Source: Acidobacteriota bacterium
Lineage (GTDB): Bacteria; Acidobacteriota; Terriglobia; 20CM-2-55-15
Assembly (NCBI GenBank): GCA_003223895.1
Contig: QHXD01000138.1
Span: forward strand, 1 to 12,437
Length of the DNA stretch: 12,437 bases
Reading direction: 5' to 3'
In this document: positions 1-6,684 of the stretch, one piece after another
Layout: each line of letters starts with the position of its first letter
Position numbering within the stretch: the first letter of the stretch is position 1
Notes under the pieces: model-generated
Seen by the model: the letters and a program-made list of their open reading frames with translations, nothing else
Database searches by the model: none
What the model was told of the DNA's origin: nothing
Made by a program: the position numbers and the translations under genes

Positions 1-431
1 ACCCAGGGTATGAGCGTTGCGATGTGCGCGGCGGTTAACCGCCCGGCAGTCTGCGACGCGAGATGATTCAGTGTCGTGAAGATGCCTTGAGATTTCAGGT
101 AGGGCATAAGCTCGCGAATATTGCGCCGCAGCCTCTGAATCTCGCGGTGTTGTGCTTCATTGATGTCCAGAACCCCGAGATGTACGGTCACCTTGTCTTC
201 GGGAAAGATGGCGGTTACTTCTTCCCCGATGATCAGGTCCGGGCGATCGGCGAGGGTCAGCGCGCCATCAATCGTGTCGTGATCCGTGATTGCGACCAGG
301 TCCATTCCGCGGGCCTTGGCCCGGCTGTAAACGAGTTCGGGAGGGTTGTAGGATTCGTTGAGAATCTTGTGGACGGGATAAATCGTGGTTTTGCCTGAGA
401 ACAAAGTATGGACATGTGCATCAAGCTTCAC
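1..431 (-). CDS. PHP-domain metal-dependent phosphoesterase-like protein (3' end missing)
   Basis: The start codon is GTG at 431-429, preceded by GGAGG four bases upstream and lying 11 bases after the stop of the methyltransferase gene. That makes it the third gene of the btaA-btaB transcription unit. The gene runs off the left edge after 143 codons. The N-terminus reads VKLDAHVHTLFSG, giving the PHP-type HxH metal motif at H6 and H8; ITDHDTIDG follows at about 48-56 and GEEVT at about 69-73. These are hallmarks of the PHP (polymerase and histidinol phosphatase) fold, which binds two or three metal ions and hydrolyses phosphoester bonds. NHLA at about 122-125 adds a further histidine. The substrate cannot be told from the sequence. 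Because it sits behind betaine-lipid genes, a phosphate-releasing hydrolase acting on a lipid- or nucleotide-derived phosphoester is plausible, but that is inference. The family call is solid; the function is not. Confidence 0.8.
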   Translation of the reverse strand, partial: MKLDAHVHTLFSGKTTIYPVHKILNESYNPPELVYSRAKARGMDLVAITDHDTIDGALTLADRPDLIIGEEVTAIFPEDKVTVHLGVLDINEAQHREIQRLRRNIRELMPYLKSQGIFTTLNHLASQTAGRLTAAHIATLIPW

Positions 432-442
432 TCTACCTCCAG

Positions 443-1114
443 TTATGCTGCCGCATTCATCATTGAGAACGCGGGACGCACGCCAATGAACAGGTAGAAG
501 GACCACAAACCTGCCCAGGCGTCGCACCGCATATACGTACATTTTCTGAAAAACTGGCGCAGTCTTTCCTCGTACGGCCGATCCACGTTGACATGGTTGA
601 CCGCAAGCCATTCTTCAAACCATCTGGAACCGTTCGCCGATTTGTAGAAATCCACAACGCCGATCCTGCCGCCCGGCCACAGTTCCGATTGGGCACACGC
701 GAGGGAAAGCTCCCATTCCGGAATCATGGAAAGCGAGTAAGAAAAGACGATGACGTCCGCTTTGCCGCGGGTAATGGGTTCCTTGCCGTACTCCATGTCG
801 ATCAAACGAACATTCTTCCAACCCTTTTCCCGAACGCGCTCCGCGGCCCTCTGAAGCATCGGCCTGGAGCAATCCACACCGATGACTTCACCCGTACCTT
901 GCAGTCTTTGCTGGATCGCATCGAAGTTCTTTCCGGTGCCGCATCCGACCTCGAGCACACGCTCGCCGGGGCGGATGTCCAATTGTTGGATCAGCCGCTC
1001 TCGGCCATACAGAAAGATCCAGCGGGTGGCATCGTAAAAGCCGGCCTGGGTGTTGTAGTAGTTGGTCATCGTTTCGCGATGATCGGGTTGTTTGCGAAGG
1101 TACCGTGGTTTCAT
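443..1114 (-). CDS. btaB: SAM-dependent methyltransferase, BtaB-like (betaine lipid DGTS synthesis)
   Basis: This is a 223-residue class I SAM methyltransferase. The SAM-binding glycine motif VLEVGCGTGKNF lies at about 53-64, an acidic strand-2 residue follows in IGVDCSRPML, and a post-motif segment WPGGRIGVVDFY lies near 147-158. The length is close to that of bacterial BtaB (a little over 200 residues). BtaB adds three methyl groups to the amino nitrogen of diacylglyceryl-homoserine, giving the betaine lipid DGTS. The assignment leans on the neighbour: the ATG at 1114 overlaps the stop of the BtaA-like gene as ATGA, so the two are translationally coupled. A second in-frame ATG (residue 16, MTNYYNTQAGFYD) is a possible alternative start. 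Without BtaA beside it I would only call it a Ubie/COQ5-like or PmtA-like methyltransferase. PmtA, which methylates phosphatidylethanolamine, is the main alternative. Confidence 0.85.
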   Translation of the reverse strand: MKPRYLRKQPDHRETMTNYYNTQAGFYDATRWIFLYGRERLIQQLDIRPGERVLEVGCGTGKNFDAIQQRLQGTGEVIGVDCSRPMLQRAAERVREKGWKNVRLIDMEYGKEPITRGKADVIVFSYSLSMIPEWELSLACAQSELWPGGRIGVVDFYKSANGSRWFEEWLAVNHVNVDRPYEERLRQFFRKCTYMRCDAWAGLWSFYLFIGVRPAFSMMNAAA

Positions 1115-2259
1115 GTTGTCACCCTTGCGAAATGAAAAGATCCATAGGTCCCGACGCGGTCGCGATTGTTCAACTCGGCGGTCCGGTCCGGTTGGAATTC
1201 AAGGCGGCGCGCGGCAAACTCGGGGATGTAGCCGCAATTGATGTTGCCGGACCGGTAAATGATCCGTGCGCGCGGGAGAGCGCAGTCCATGATCGAACGC
1301 CACTCCTCTTCCAGTATCTGCGGCCTCGCCGAGAGCCAGTCCATGTGATCGAGCAGCACAAAAACGCTGTAACGCTTCGACGCTGAACTCAGGAAATGTG
1401 CCAGAGTCGATGTTTGGATCTGGATCCGCGTGATCCGCGCGCGAAGAACTTCAAAGTATTCACGCTTGAGATAGTTCGGGCAGCATCCCGCCGGGTAGTA
1501 GCCGTTCATGTAGACACGCCAGAAATAGTTTTCGGCGATCGGGATTCCGGTCAGCGTCTTTTCCATTTTCTCTTCTACGAAAGAACTGATTCCGCGGTGC
1601 GAGGCTTGCTTGATCTGCTGGATTTGTTCTGCAGGCACTCCGAGCATCGAGAGAACGGCCGTGCGGTTGATTAAAAAGCGGATCAGGGGCGACCATAGCC
1701 TGGGCGCGATTTGCTGACGATAGAACTCGGCCTGTTCCCGCAGGTTGTGGATCTGCTGGAATTCTTTAAGGGCCTCACCGAGTCCCCGGCAGTTTCGCAA
1801 ATACCATCGTGTGGTACGGGCGAAAGAGCCCGCCGTGCCGTGGAAGTAAAGTCCGGGTCCATCCGGATCGAAATAATAGATCCGCCGATCCCATATTTCT
1901 CTGGAGCGTTCGGTCAGCCGGTCTCGAAGCAATTCCTTATAGACCCCGACATGGTTCCTTATGCGGCCTCTGCCGAACATCTGAAGGAACCGTTCGTATG
2001 GAAGTCTTTCCAATGCCACGAGCTTCAGCTCCAGTAAGGCGTTCTGATGCGGATTAACGTCTACACACGTGATCTCCGCCGGATTGTGGAGCAAGTAATC
2101 GAGGGCGTTGCAGCCCGCGCTGGTGATCATCACGATACGGTCCGAGGCGCCGATGTTGAGAACTTCGTGGTCGAGAGCAGGGTCTTCCCAGCATTGGTTG
2201 TAGATGAGATTTCGTGAATGGATCTGCTCGAAGAGCCCTCGTGAAAACGCCAGTTTCAT
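1111..2259 (-). CDS. btaA: BtaA-like S-adenosylmethionine:diacylglycerol 3-amino-3-carboxypropyl transferase
   Basis: This 382-residue protein matches the BtaA/DUF3419 family. It has the N-terminal LIYNQCWEDP motif (about 19-28), a SAM-binding region VMITSAGCNALDYL followed by an acidic VDVNPHQ strand end, and the C-terminal LLDHMDWLS motif at about 302-310. BtaA transfers the 3-amino-3-carboxypropyl group, rather than the methyl group, of SAM to diacylglycerol. This makes diacylglyceryl-homoserine, the committed step to the phosphorus-free lipid DGTS, and the enzyme works at the inner membrane. The length is slightly below that of the Rhodobacter enzyme (about 410). The ATG at 2259 has only a weak ribosome site upstream. 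It is the first gene of a btaA-btaB-PHP unit, divergent from the CHAD gene across 103 bp. DGTS is a known replacement for phospholipids during phosphate limitation, which fits the surrounding Pho genes. Confidence 0.9.
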   Translation of the reverse strand: MKLAFSRGLFEQIHSRNLIYNQCWEDPALDHEVLNIGASDRIVMITSAGCNALDYLLHNPAEITCVDVNPHQNALLELKLVALERLPYERFLQMFGRGRIRNHVGVYKELLRDRLTERSREIWDRRIYYFDPDGPGLYFHGTAGSFARTTRWYLRNCRGLGEALKEFQQIHNLREQAEFYRQQIAPRLWSPLIRFLINRTAVLSMLGVPAEQIQQIKQASHRGISSFVEEKMEKTLTGIPIAENYFWRVYMNGYYPAGCCPNYLKREYFEVLRARITRIQIQTSTLAHFLSSASKRYSVFVLLDHMDWLSARPQILEEEWRSIMDCALPRARIIYRSGNINCGYIPEFAARRLEFQPDRTAELNNRDRVGTYGSFHFARVTT

Positions 2260-2327
2260 GCTTTTATCGTTGCCTGCAAAGATTGCGCCGATGTGAATAA
2301 AGCATGAAATCTAATGAACGCGGGCTA

Positions 2328-2367
2328 TTTAGAATCCTTAACGGAGGCTTGAACTTCTTGTTATGAT
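2328..2367. promoter_or_regulatory. Candidate Pho-box-like array and promoter in the btaA/CHAD divergent region
   Basis: In the 103-bp divergent region, T-initiated 5-mers recur with exact 11-bp phase on the plus strand: TTTAG (2328), TAACG (2339), TGAAC (2350) and TTATG (2361). The same spacing and a similar core occur before pstS and pit in this window. A -35/-10 pair TTAACG (2338-2343) and TATGAT (2362-2367), 18 bp apart, would drive the CHAD gene. The match is degenerate and read by eye, so it is only a candidate operator. Confidence 0.35.
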
Positions 2368-3307
2368 ATGGCCCCTCATGACGCCAACAAGCACTCTCTT
2401 ATCCTCCGTCGATAAGTCGTGGAAACAATTTGCTTCGGCATGGAAAAAGGCACGCGCCAAAGGATCGGAAAAGGCAGTTCACGATCTGCGCGTCAGCACG
2501 CGGCGATTGATCGCGACTCTGGAACTGGCTGGCGCCGTTTCCAGGGATAAGGAACTCTCAGGAGTACAAAAGCAATTCAAGAAGGTGCTCAAGCGAATGG
2601 GACCTTTGCGGGATGTTCAGGTACAGTTGGAGAATCTTTCGCAGATCCGCGCTATCGATCCAGTTGAAGAATTCAAGCGGAGTCTCGAGCGCCGTGAGCG
2701 CCGGGAAATTGGTCGCGTCACAAAGGATCTGAAACGGCGGCGGAGGCGGGGGCTGTCGAACGAGATTCACCACATTCGCGCGGGTTTTGAGAACCCCCGA
2801 AAACCTGTCGACGATGCTACCGTACGCCATGCGATCGACAGCCTTGTCGCCATACGTCATCGGGCGTTTTGGAGAGCGCGCGGCCGCTTTAAACCGGCGA
2901 ATCCGGAGACGCTGCACAACATGCGGATCGCATTAAAAAAGCTTCGATACGTCATCGAATCCGCGCAACCCATCCTTGGAGGTTGGGCGCGTAAACGTTC
3001 GCGTGAAATGCATACCTGCCAGCAGCTCCTGGGGGACGCGCGCGATCTTGACATTTTGAAGACTCGTCTCGAAAAATGGGCGCATAAGAAGGGAAAGAAA
3101 GTTGTCGAAGCGGTGGCTCCCGAATTGGCTCAGCTCGGGCGAAAGCGCCAACGCCTTGCGACCAGCATCAGAAAATCGTCGGCTCATTTTGAGGAGCTTG
3201 TTCCCGTTCGCAAGCCGCGGCCAAAACCAAAACCGGATCAGGAAGCAACCCAGGCCCTTCCATTGCACGACGTGACCTCGCCAGTGTGGGTGAGAACCAT
3301 CCACTAG
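2363..3307 (+). CDS. CHAD-domain protein (polyphosphate-associated)
   Basis: This 314-residue, strongly basic, helical protein carries the two halves of a CHAD domain. The first conserved block is VHDLRVSTRRL (histidine near 40) and the second is LHNMRIALKKLRY (histidine near 185), followed by QLLGDARDLDIL, the usual end of the fold. CHAD domains bind inorganic polyphosphate through the conserved histidines and surrounding basic residues, and often occur beside polyphosphate metabolism genes. No CYTH (triphosphate tunnel) domain is fused, so catalysis is not expected. The C-terminus is a Lys/Pro-rich tail (about 282-293) that looks unstructured. The ATG at 2363 has GGAGG 15 bases upstream, farther than usual; ATG at 2378 (MTPTSTLL) is an alternative that sits just after a likely -10 box. 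The gene converges on phoU with only 26 bp between stops. Confidence 0.87.
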   Translation: MIWPLMTPTSTLLSSVDKSWKQFASAWKKARAKGSEKAVHDLRVSTRRLIATLELAGAVSRDKELSGVQKQFKKVLKRMGPLRDVQVQLENLSQIRAIDPVEEFKRSLERRERREIGRVTKDLKRRRRRGLSNEIHHIRAGFENPRKPVDDATVRHAIDSLVAIRHRAFWRARGRFKPANPETLHNMRIALKKLRYVIESAQPILGGWARKRSREMHTCQQLLGDARDLDILKTRLEKWAHKKGKKVVEAVAPELAQLGRKRQRLATSIRKSSAHFEELVPVRKPRPKPKPDQEATQALPLHDVTSPVWVRTIH

Positions 3308-3333
3308 AAAGGCTTCATTCGAAAGATGGGTTT

Positions 3334-4014
3334 TCAGGACACCTGATGCCCGTGCCGGATATCTTCGCCGCGAACAAGGAAGACGACCATTTCGGCGATA
3401 TTGGCGGCATGGTCGCCGACACGCTCGAGATTCCTGGCAACGAACATCAGCCGCAGAGCGCGCGACACCGTGGATGGATCCTCCAACATATACGTCAATA
3501 ACTCGCGAAACATCTGCTCGGAGACGTCATTGATATAGCTGTCGCTTTCAATCGCGCGTTCTGCCAGTTCGACGTCTTCGTTGACAAAAGCGTCCAGGCT
3601 CTCCTTCAGGATGCGCTGGGCGGCGCGAGCCATGACCGGCACGTCGATGATCGGATCAAGTTCAGGCTCGGTCATTATCTCGAGCGCGCGGCGGGCGATA
3701 TTGACCCCGTTGTCTCCGATGCGCTCGATATCTGGGACAATCTTGATTGCGGTCGCGATAAATCGAAGATCGGATGCTACAGGCTGTTCGCGGGCAAGAA
3801 TCTCAAAGCACATGTCGTCGACTTCGAGTTCCAGGCGATCCAACTCGTCGTCGTCACTGATCACACGTTCCGCAAGTGACGGGCGGCGCTCGACCAGCGC
3901 GCGCGTAGCATCGGCGATTGCCATCTCCGCCCTGTGACTCATCAGGAGAAGTTTCTCCTTAACAGTGCGCAGTTGCTGTTCGTACTGTTTGCTGGTGTGC
4001 TCGCGTTCCGGCAT
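3334..4014 (-). CDS. phoU: PhoU-type phosphate signalling protein (first copy)
   Basis: This is a 226-residue all-helical PhoU protein with two tandem three-helix repeats. The metal-binding acidic motifs are visible: DDELDRLELEVDD then DIERIGDNGVNIA in the first half, and a second-half partner LERVGDHAANIAE near 196-208. PhoU bridges the Pst transporter and the PhoR kinase and keeps the Pho regulon off when phosphate is plentiful. I chose ATG at 4014 because it gives MPEREHTSKQYEQQ, matching the start of the second PhoU in this window. An open frame extends to 4056, but its added 14 residues look spurious. By hand alignment about 155 of 226 positions are identical to the second copy, so this is a duplication. 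It lies downstream of an orphan phoB on the same strand, with 126 bp between them. Confidence 0.93.
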   Translation of the reverse strand: MPEREHTSKQYEQQLRTVKEKLLLMSHRAEMAIADATRALVERRPSLAERVISDDDELDRLELEVDDMCFEILAREQPVASDLRFIATAIKIVPDIERIGDNGVNIARRALEIMTEPELDPIIDVPVMARAAQRILKESLDAFVNEDVELAERAIESDSYINDVSEQMFRELLTYMLEDPSTVSRALRLMFVARNLERVGDHAANIAEMVVFLVRGEDIRHGHQVS

Positions 4015-4050
4015 GGACATAGCGCAAACATTCATGAGAACAAAGACATA

Positions 4051-4088
4051 TTTCAAAATTGTTACTGTCCGGTGAAGTTTCAGTGTCC
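4051..4088. promoter_or_regulatory. Weak candidate Pho-box-like repeats upstream of the first phoU
   Basis: Within the 126-bp gap between the first phoB and first phoU, 5-mers TTTCA (4051), TTACT (4062), TGAAG (4073) and TGTCC (4084) stand 11 bp apart on the plus strand. On the coding strand this shows as GTAACA near 4061-4066 and flanking repeats. The period matches the other intergenic arrays, but the sequence agreement is poor. It would suggest that phoU has its own promoter besides read-through from phoB. Confidence 0.25.
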
Positions 4089-4140
4089 CGCGACGCTGGA
4101 GAATTCAGCCGAATAGCCAGAGGCTGCGCCGTTGCAGCAG

Positions 4141-4842
4141 TTACTCGTCGCCGTTGACGGCAAAACGGTAGCCGACTCCATGGACGGTTTGAACGTAGAT
4201 GGGCTGCTGGGGTTGGTTCTCGATTTTTTCCCGCACACGGCGGATGTAGACGTCGACGCTGCGAGGTGTGACGGTCCGGTCGTTGCCCCAGACGCTGTCG
4301 AGCAGTTGATCGCGGGAAAAGACCATGCCGGGGTGCGAAGCCAGGTGGTGCAGAAGACGAAATTCAAGCGCGCTCAGTTCAACTGTCCTCCCGGACACCA
4401 TCACGCTGTGAGCCATCGGATCGATCATGATATCGCCGCGCTGCAGTTTCGACTTCTGTGGTCCGGCCTGCTCGTTGCGCCTGAGAAGAGCACGAACCCG
4501 GGCAACGACTTCGCGCATGCTGAAAGGTTTCGTAACGTAGTCGTCGGCGCCGAGCTCGAGCCCGACGATACGATCGGCTTCCTCGCTTCTTGCAGAAAGC
4601 ATGAGTACTGGAATTCGCGAGAATTTGTCGCTGCGGCGCAGTTGCCGGCAGACTTCCAGTCCGTCGAGTCCTGGAAGCATCAAGTCTAAAATGACGACGT
4701 CGGGAGGATCGCGGCGAACTTCTGCCAAAGCGATGCTGCCGTCCGTAGCATAACTGACTCTGAATCCTTCTTTCTCGAGGTTGTACTTCAAAAGCTTGAT
4801 CAGATCGCTCTCGTCCTCCACGATCAAAATCTTTTTCACCAT
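4141..4842 (-). CDS. phoB: PhoB/OmpR-family response regulator (first copy, no adjacent kinase)
   Basis: This two-domain response regulator has 233 residues from ATG 4842. The receiver domain (about 1-120) has the acidic pocket E9-D10, phosphoacceptor D53 in VVILDLMLPG, S83 and K105 in the YVTKPFS motif. The C-terminal winged-helix DNA-binding domain (about 135-230) has LEFRLLHHLASHPG, RSVDVYIRRVREK and the closing VHGVGYRF. This is the PhoB/OmpR architecture. When phosphorylated it should bind 11-bp Pho-box repeats and activate phosphate-starvation genes. An upstream in-frame GTG at 4860 would add MALVIA, but MVKKILIVEDE is the typical start. No histidine kinase lies beside it; phoU follows. 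Phosphorylation by the PhoR encoded at the right end of the window is possible. Sequence alone does not prove that phosphate is its signal, but the context supports it. Confidence 0.88.
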   Translation of the reverse strand: MVKKILIVEDESDLIKLLKYNLEKEGFRVSYATDGSIALAEVRRDPPDVVILDLMLPGLDGLEVCRQLRRSDKFSRIPVLMLSARSEEADRIVGLELGADDYVTKPFSMREVVARVRALLRRNEQAGPQKSKLQRGDIMIDPMAHSVMVSGRTVELSALEFRLLHHLASHPGMVFSRDQLLDSVWGNDRTVTPRSVDVYIRRVREKIENQPQQPIYVQTVHGVGYRFAVNGDE

Positions 4843-4880
4843 GGCTATAACCAATGCCACAAGTGAAGCAAACGAGTCGG

Positions 4881-4929
4881 TAACATCTCCGTGAATTTTC
4901 TGTCTCAGATAAGTTTCAAAATGTTTACG
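4881..4929. promoter_or_regulatory. Candidate Pho-box-like array upstream of the first phoB
   Basis: The 111-bp gap before the first phoB carries five in-phase 5-mers on the plus strand, each 11 bp apart: TAACA (4881), TGAAT (4892), TCTCA (4903), TTTCA (4914) and TTACG (4925). On the coding strand the same stretch shows AAAC, GAAAC, GAGAC, TTCAC and GTTAC at 10-11 bp spacing. PhoB-type regulators bind such direct repeats, so autoregulation is a reasonable reading. The better-matching strand points away from phoB, which weakens the call. Confidence 0.4.
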
Positions 4930-4953
4930 ATCTGAAGCGGAGCTAAGGGGGTT

Positions 4954-5598
4954 CTAAGCGTTTTTAAGCATGATGGATTCGATCGAATTCATCAGGTCCT
5001 CACATTTGTCGATCGCGTGTTCCATCTCGTTGTAAAGCGAATTGTATTTGAGGAGGTGAATCGCGTCGGTCTGTTCTGCGAAGAGTTTCCCCATGAAAAG
5101 CCGATAAAGCCGATCGCCTTCGTTTTCCATTTCGTGAACACGTACAATATGTTCGCGCAGAGATTCGTAATTCATCTCGCGAAGTAGCGAGATACTCTTG
5201 TGGATTTCATTGATGGCTCGACTTGCCACTTTCAGCAATAATGAAACTTCATCGTCGAGTTTGTCGATCTGATAGAGGAGCAACAGGTCCGCAACGTGAT
5301 CGATAAGGTCGAGCACGTCGTCCATGCTTTTCGTAAGCGTGTAAATATCTTCTCGATCGAAGGGTGTGATGAACGAGAGATTCAGCTCTTCGAAGATCTT
5401 ATGCGTGATTTCGTCGCCGATATGTTCGAGGCGTTTGATCTCCTCCCGCAGGGCGACCATCTCGGCACGCGAGTTCACCCTGGTCAGATCGGCATATAGG
5501 CTTCCCGCTTTCTTCAGGTTGTCGGCAGCCTGCTCAAAGTAATTCAGGAACTTGTCATCTCTGGGTAAGAGAAATCGAACAATTGAACCGAGGCTCAT
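4954..5598 (-). CDS. PhoU-like DUF47 protein, Pit accessory protein
   Basis: This 214-residue helical protein belongs to the DUF47/PhoU-like family. It has the LEHIGDEITHKIFEEL segment near 57-72, FITPFDREDIYTLTKSMDD near 76-94, and an acidic EMENEGDRLYR segment, corresponding to PhoU-type metal-binding helices. Family members are commonly paired with Pit phosphate permeases and are thought to modulate them. Here the gene is divergent from pit across 75 bp. The AGGAG motif abuts the first ATG (5604) but is 6 bases from the second (5598), so I take 5598 as the start; the 5604 start would add only Met-Ser. It could be co-transcribed with the first phoB and phoU, although the 111-bp gap before phoB holds a possible separate promoter. 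Confidence 0.9.
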   Translation of the reverse strand: MSLGSIVRFLLPRDDKFLNYFEQAADNLKKAGSLYADLTRVNSRAEMVALREEIKRLEHIGDEITHKIFEELNLSFITPFDREDIYTLTKSMDDVLDLIDHVADLLLLYQIDKLDDEVSLLLKVASRAINEIHKSISLLREMNYESLREHIVRVHEMENEGDRLYRLFMGKLFAEQTDAIHLLKYNSLYNEMEHAIDKCEDLMNSIESIMLKNA

Positions 5599-5624
5599 GC
5601 TCATCTCCTGAGCTGTAATAATTT

Positions 5625-5665
5625 AGTAACAATTCAGTGAGACATTATTAACAATGAGGATAACA
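5625..5665 (+). promoter_or_regulatory. Candidate Pho-box array upstream of pit
   Basis: In the divergent region before pit, heptamers AGTAACA (5625), AGTGAGA (5636) and ATTAACA (5647) are spaced exactly 11 bp apart. A fourth TAACA follows at 5661, one base out of phase. This is the 7-bp repeat plus 4-bp spacer layout of a PhoB/PhoP box, and the TAACA core is shared with the pstS upstream region. The array ends nine bases before the pit ATG, so it overlaps the probable core promoter. That position is compatible with repression as well as activation. Confidence 0.5.
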
Positions 5666-5673
5666 ACTCTAGC

Positions 5674-6669
5674 ATGGATTACACTTCGCCCACATTCTTA
5701 GTCATTGTCGGCATTATATTTACGGCGTTGGTGTTCGATTTTCTGAACGGTTTTCACGACGCGGCAAATTCCATTGCAACGGTCGTGTCGACGCGAGTGC
5801 TTTCTCCCGGACAGGCTGTTCTTTGGGCGGCCTTTTTCAACTTCGTCGCAGCATTCGGATTTGGAGTTGGAGTGGCCAAGACGATTGGATCCGGCATGAT
5901 CGATCCCAATGCCGTCGACCAGAAAGTAATATTTGCGGGTCTGGTTGGCGCTATTGCCTGGAACCTCATCACGTGGTACTTCGGTTTACCGACCAGTTCG
6001 TCACATGCTCTCATCGGAGGATACGCCGGGAGTGCTGTGACCAAGGCGGGCTTTGGAGTAATCATCGCCTCCGGTTGGACCAAAACCCTGATGTTTATCG
6101 TTCTTTCACCGGTGATCGGAATGATCCTAGGGCTTATCTTCATGATTTCCCTGCAGTGGTTATTTCGAGGAACTGCACCCTCGCGCGTGGACAAGTATTT
6201 CCGGCGCTTACAACTGCTTTCGGCTGCGTTATTCAGTCTGGGTCACGGTACCAACGATGCCCAAAAAACCATGGGCGTAATCGCCGTCGTCTTGTTCACC
6301 GCGGGATACTTGAAGACGCTGGACATTCCGTTCTGGGTTGTCCTGATGGCTCACGCTGCCATTGGATTGGGAACGCTTTCGGGTGGCTGGCGCATTGTGC
6401 GCACAATGGGCCAGAAAATCACCGCACTCCGGCCACCCGGCGGATTTTGCGCCGAGGCTGCCGGGGCAATCAGCATCATCGGCGCGGCACTCGGTGGTAT
6501 TCCGGTCAGCACCACGCACACGATTACAGGGGCTATCGTCGGTGTTGGCGCAACGCGCCGGGTGACAGCCGTCAAATGGGGAGTGACACGGCGCATTATC
6601 TGGGCCTGGATTATCACGATCCCAGCCGCCGCGGCGATCGCGGCATTTGCCTACCGGGTAATTAAGTAG
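5674..6669 (+). CDS. pit: Pit-family inorganic phosphate transporter
   Basis: This is a 331-residue integral membrane protein of the PiT family. It shows the two related family signatures: NGFHDAANSIATVVSTR at about 25-41 and GHGTNDAQKTMG at about 190-201. It also has paired GLPTSSSHALIGG (104-116) and GGIPVSTTHTITGAIVG (274-290) motifs, the inverted-repeat halves of the fold. Around ten hydrophobic segments are visible. Pit carries metal-phosphate with protons (or sodium in some members) at low affinity across the inner membrane. The length is that of the shorter bacterial Pit proteins; the long central cytoplasmic loop of E. coli PitA is missing. The start at 5674 follows GAGG at about 5656-5659, a somewhat long spacing. 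The DUF47 partner gene is divergent, and the high-affinity pst operon starts 77 bp downstream on the same strand. Confidence 0.94.
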   Translation: MDYTSPTFLVIVGIIFTALVFDFLNGFHDAANSIATVVSTRVLSPGQAVLWAAFFNFVAAFGFGVGVAKTIGSGMIDPNAVDQKVIFAGLVGAIAWNLITWYFGLPTSSSHALIGGYAGSAVTKAGFGVIIASGWTKTLMFIVLSPVIGMILGLIFMISLQWLFRGTAPSRVDKYFRRLQLLSAALFSLGHGTNDAQKTMGVIAVVLFTAGYLKTLDIPFWVVLMAHAAIGLGTLSGGWRIVRTMGQKITALRPPGGFCAEAAGAISIIGAALGGIPVSTTHTITGAIVGVGATRRVTAVKWGVTRRIIWAWIITIPAAAAIAAFAYRVIK

Positions 6670-6684
6670 TTTTCCGTCGAGAAA

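Noticed and set aside
63..398. A 111-codon plus-strand open frame at the left end
   Set aside because: The minus strand encodes a PHP-domain protein with intact metal motifs and a ribosome site over the same bases.
593..1135. A 180-codon plus-strand open frame across the methyltransferase gene
   Set aside because: It lies opposite the BtaB-like gene, which has the SAM motif and the coupled start. The plus-strand product shows no recognisable motif.
3308..3333. Bidirectional terminator between the convergent CHAD and phoU genes
   Set aside because: The 26-bp gap has no convincing inverted repeat, so no terminator is annotated.
4125..4141. Possible terminator hairpin after the first phoB (GCTGC...GCAGC)
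   Set aside because: The stem is only five pairs, no T-run follows on the coding strand, and it abuts the stop codon; not enough for a terminator call.
5823..6665. A 280-codon alternative frame within pit
   Set aside because: It is rich in Arg, His, Cys and Trp with no hydrophobic pattern, whereas the main frame carries both PiT signatures.
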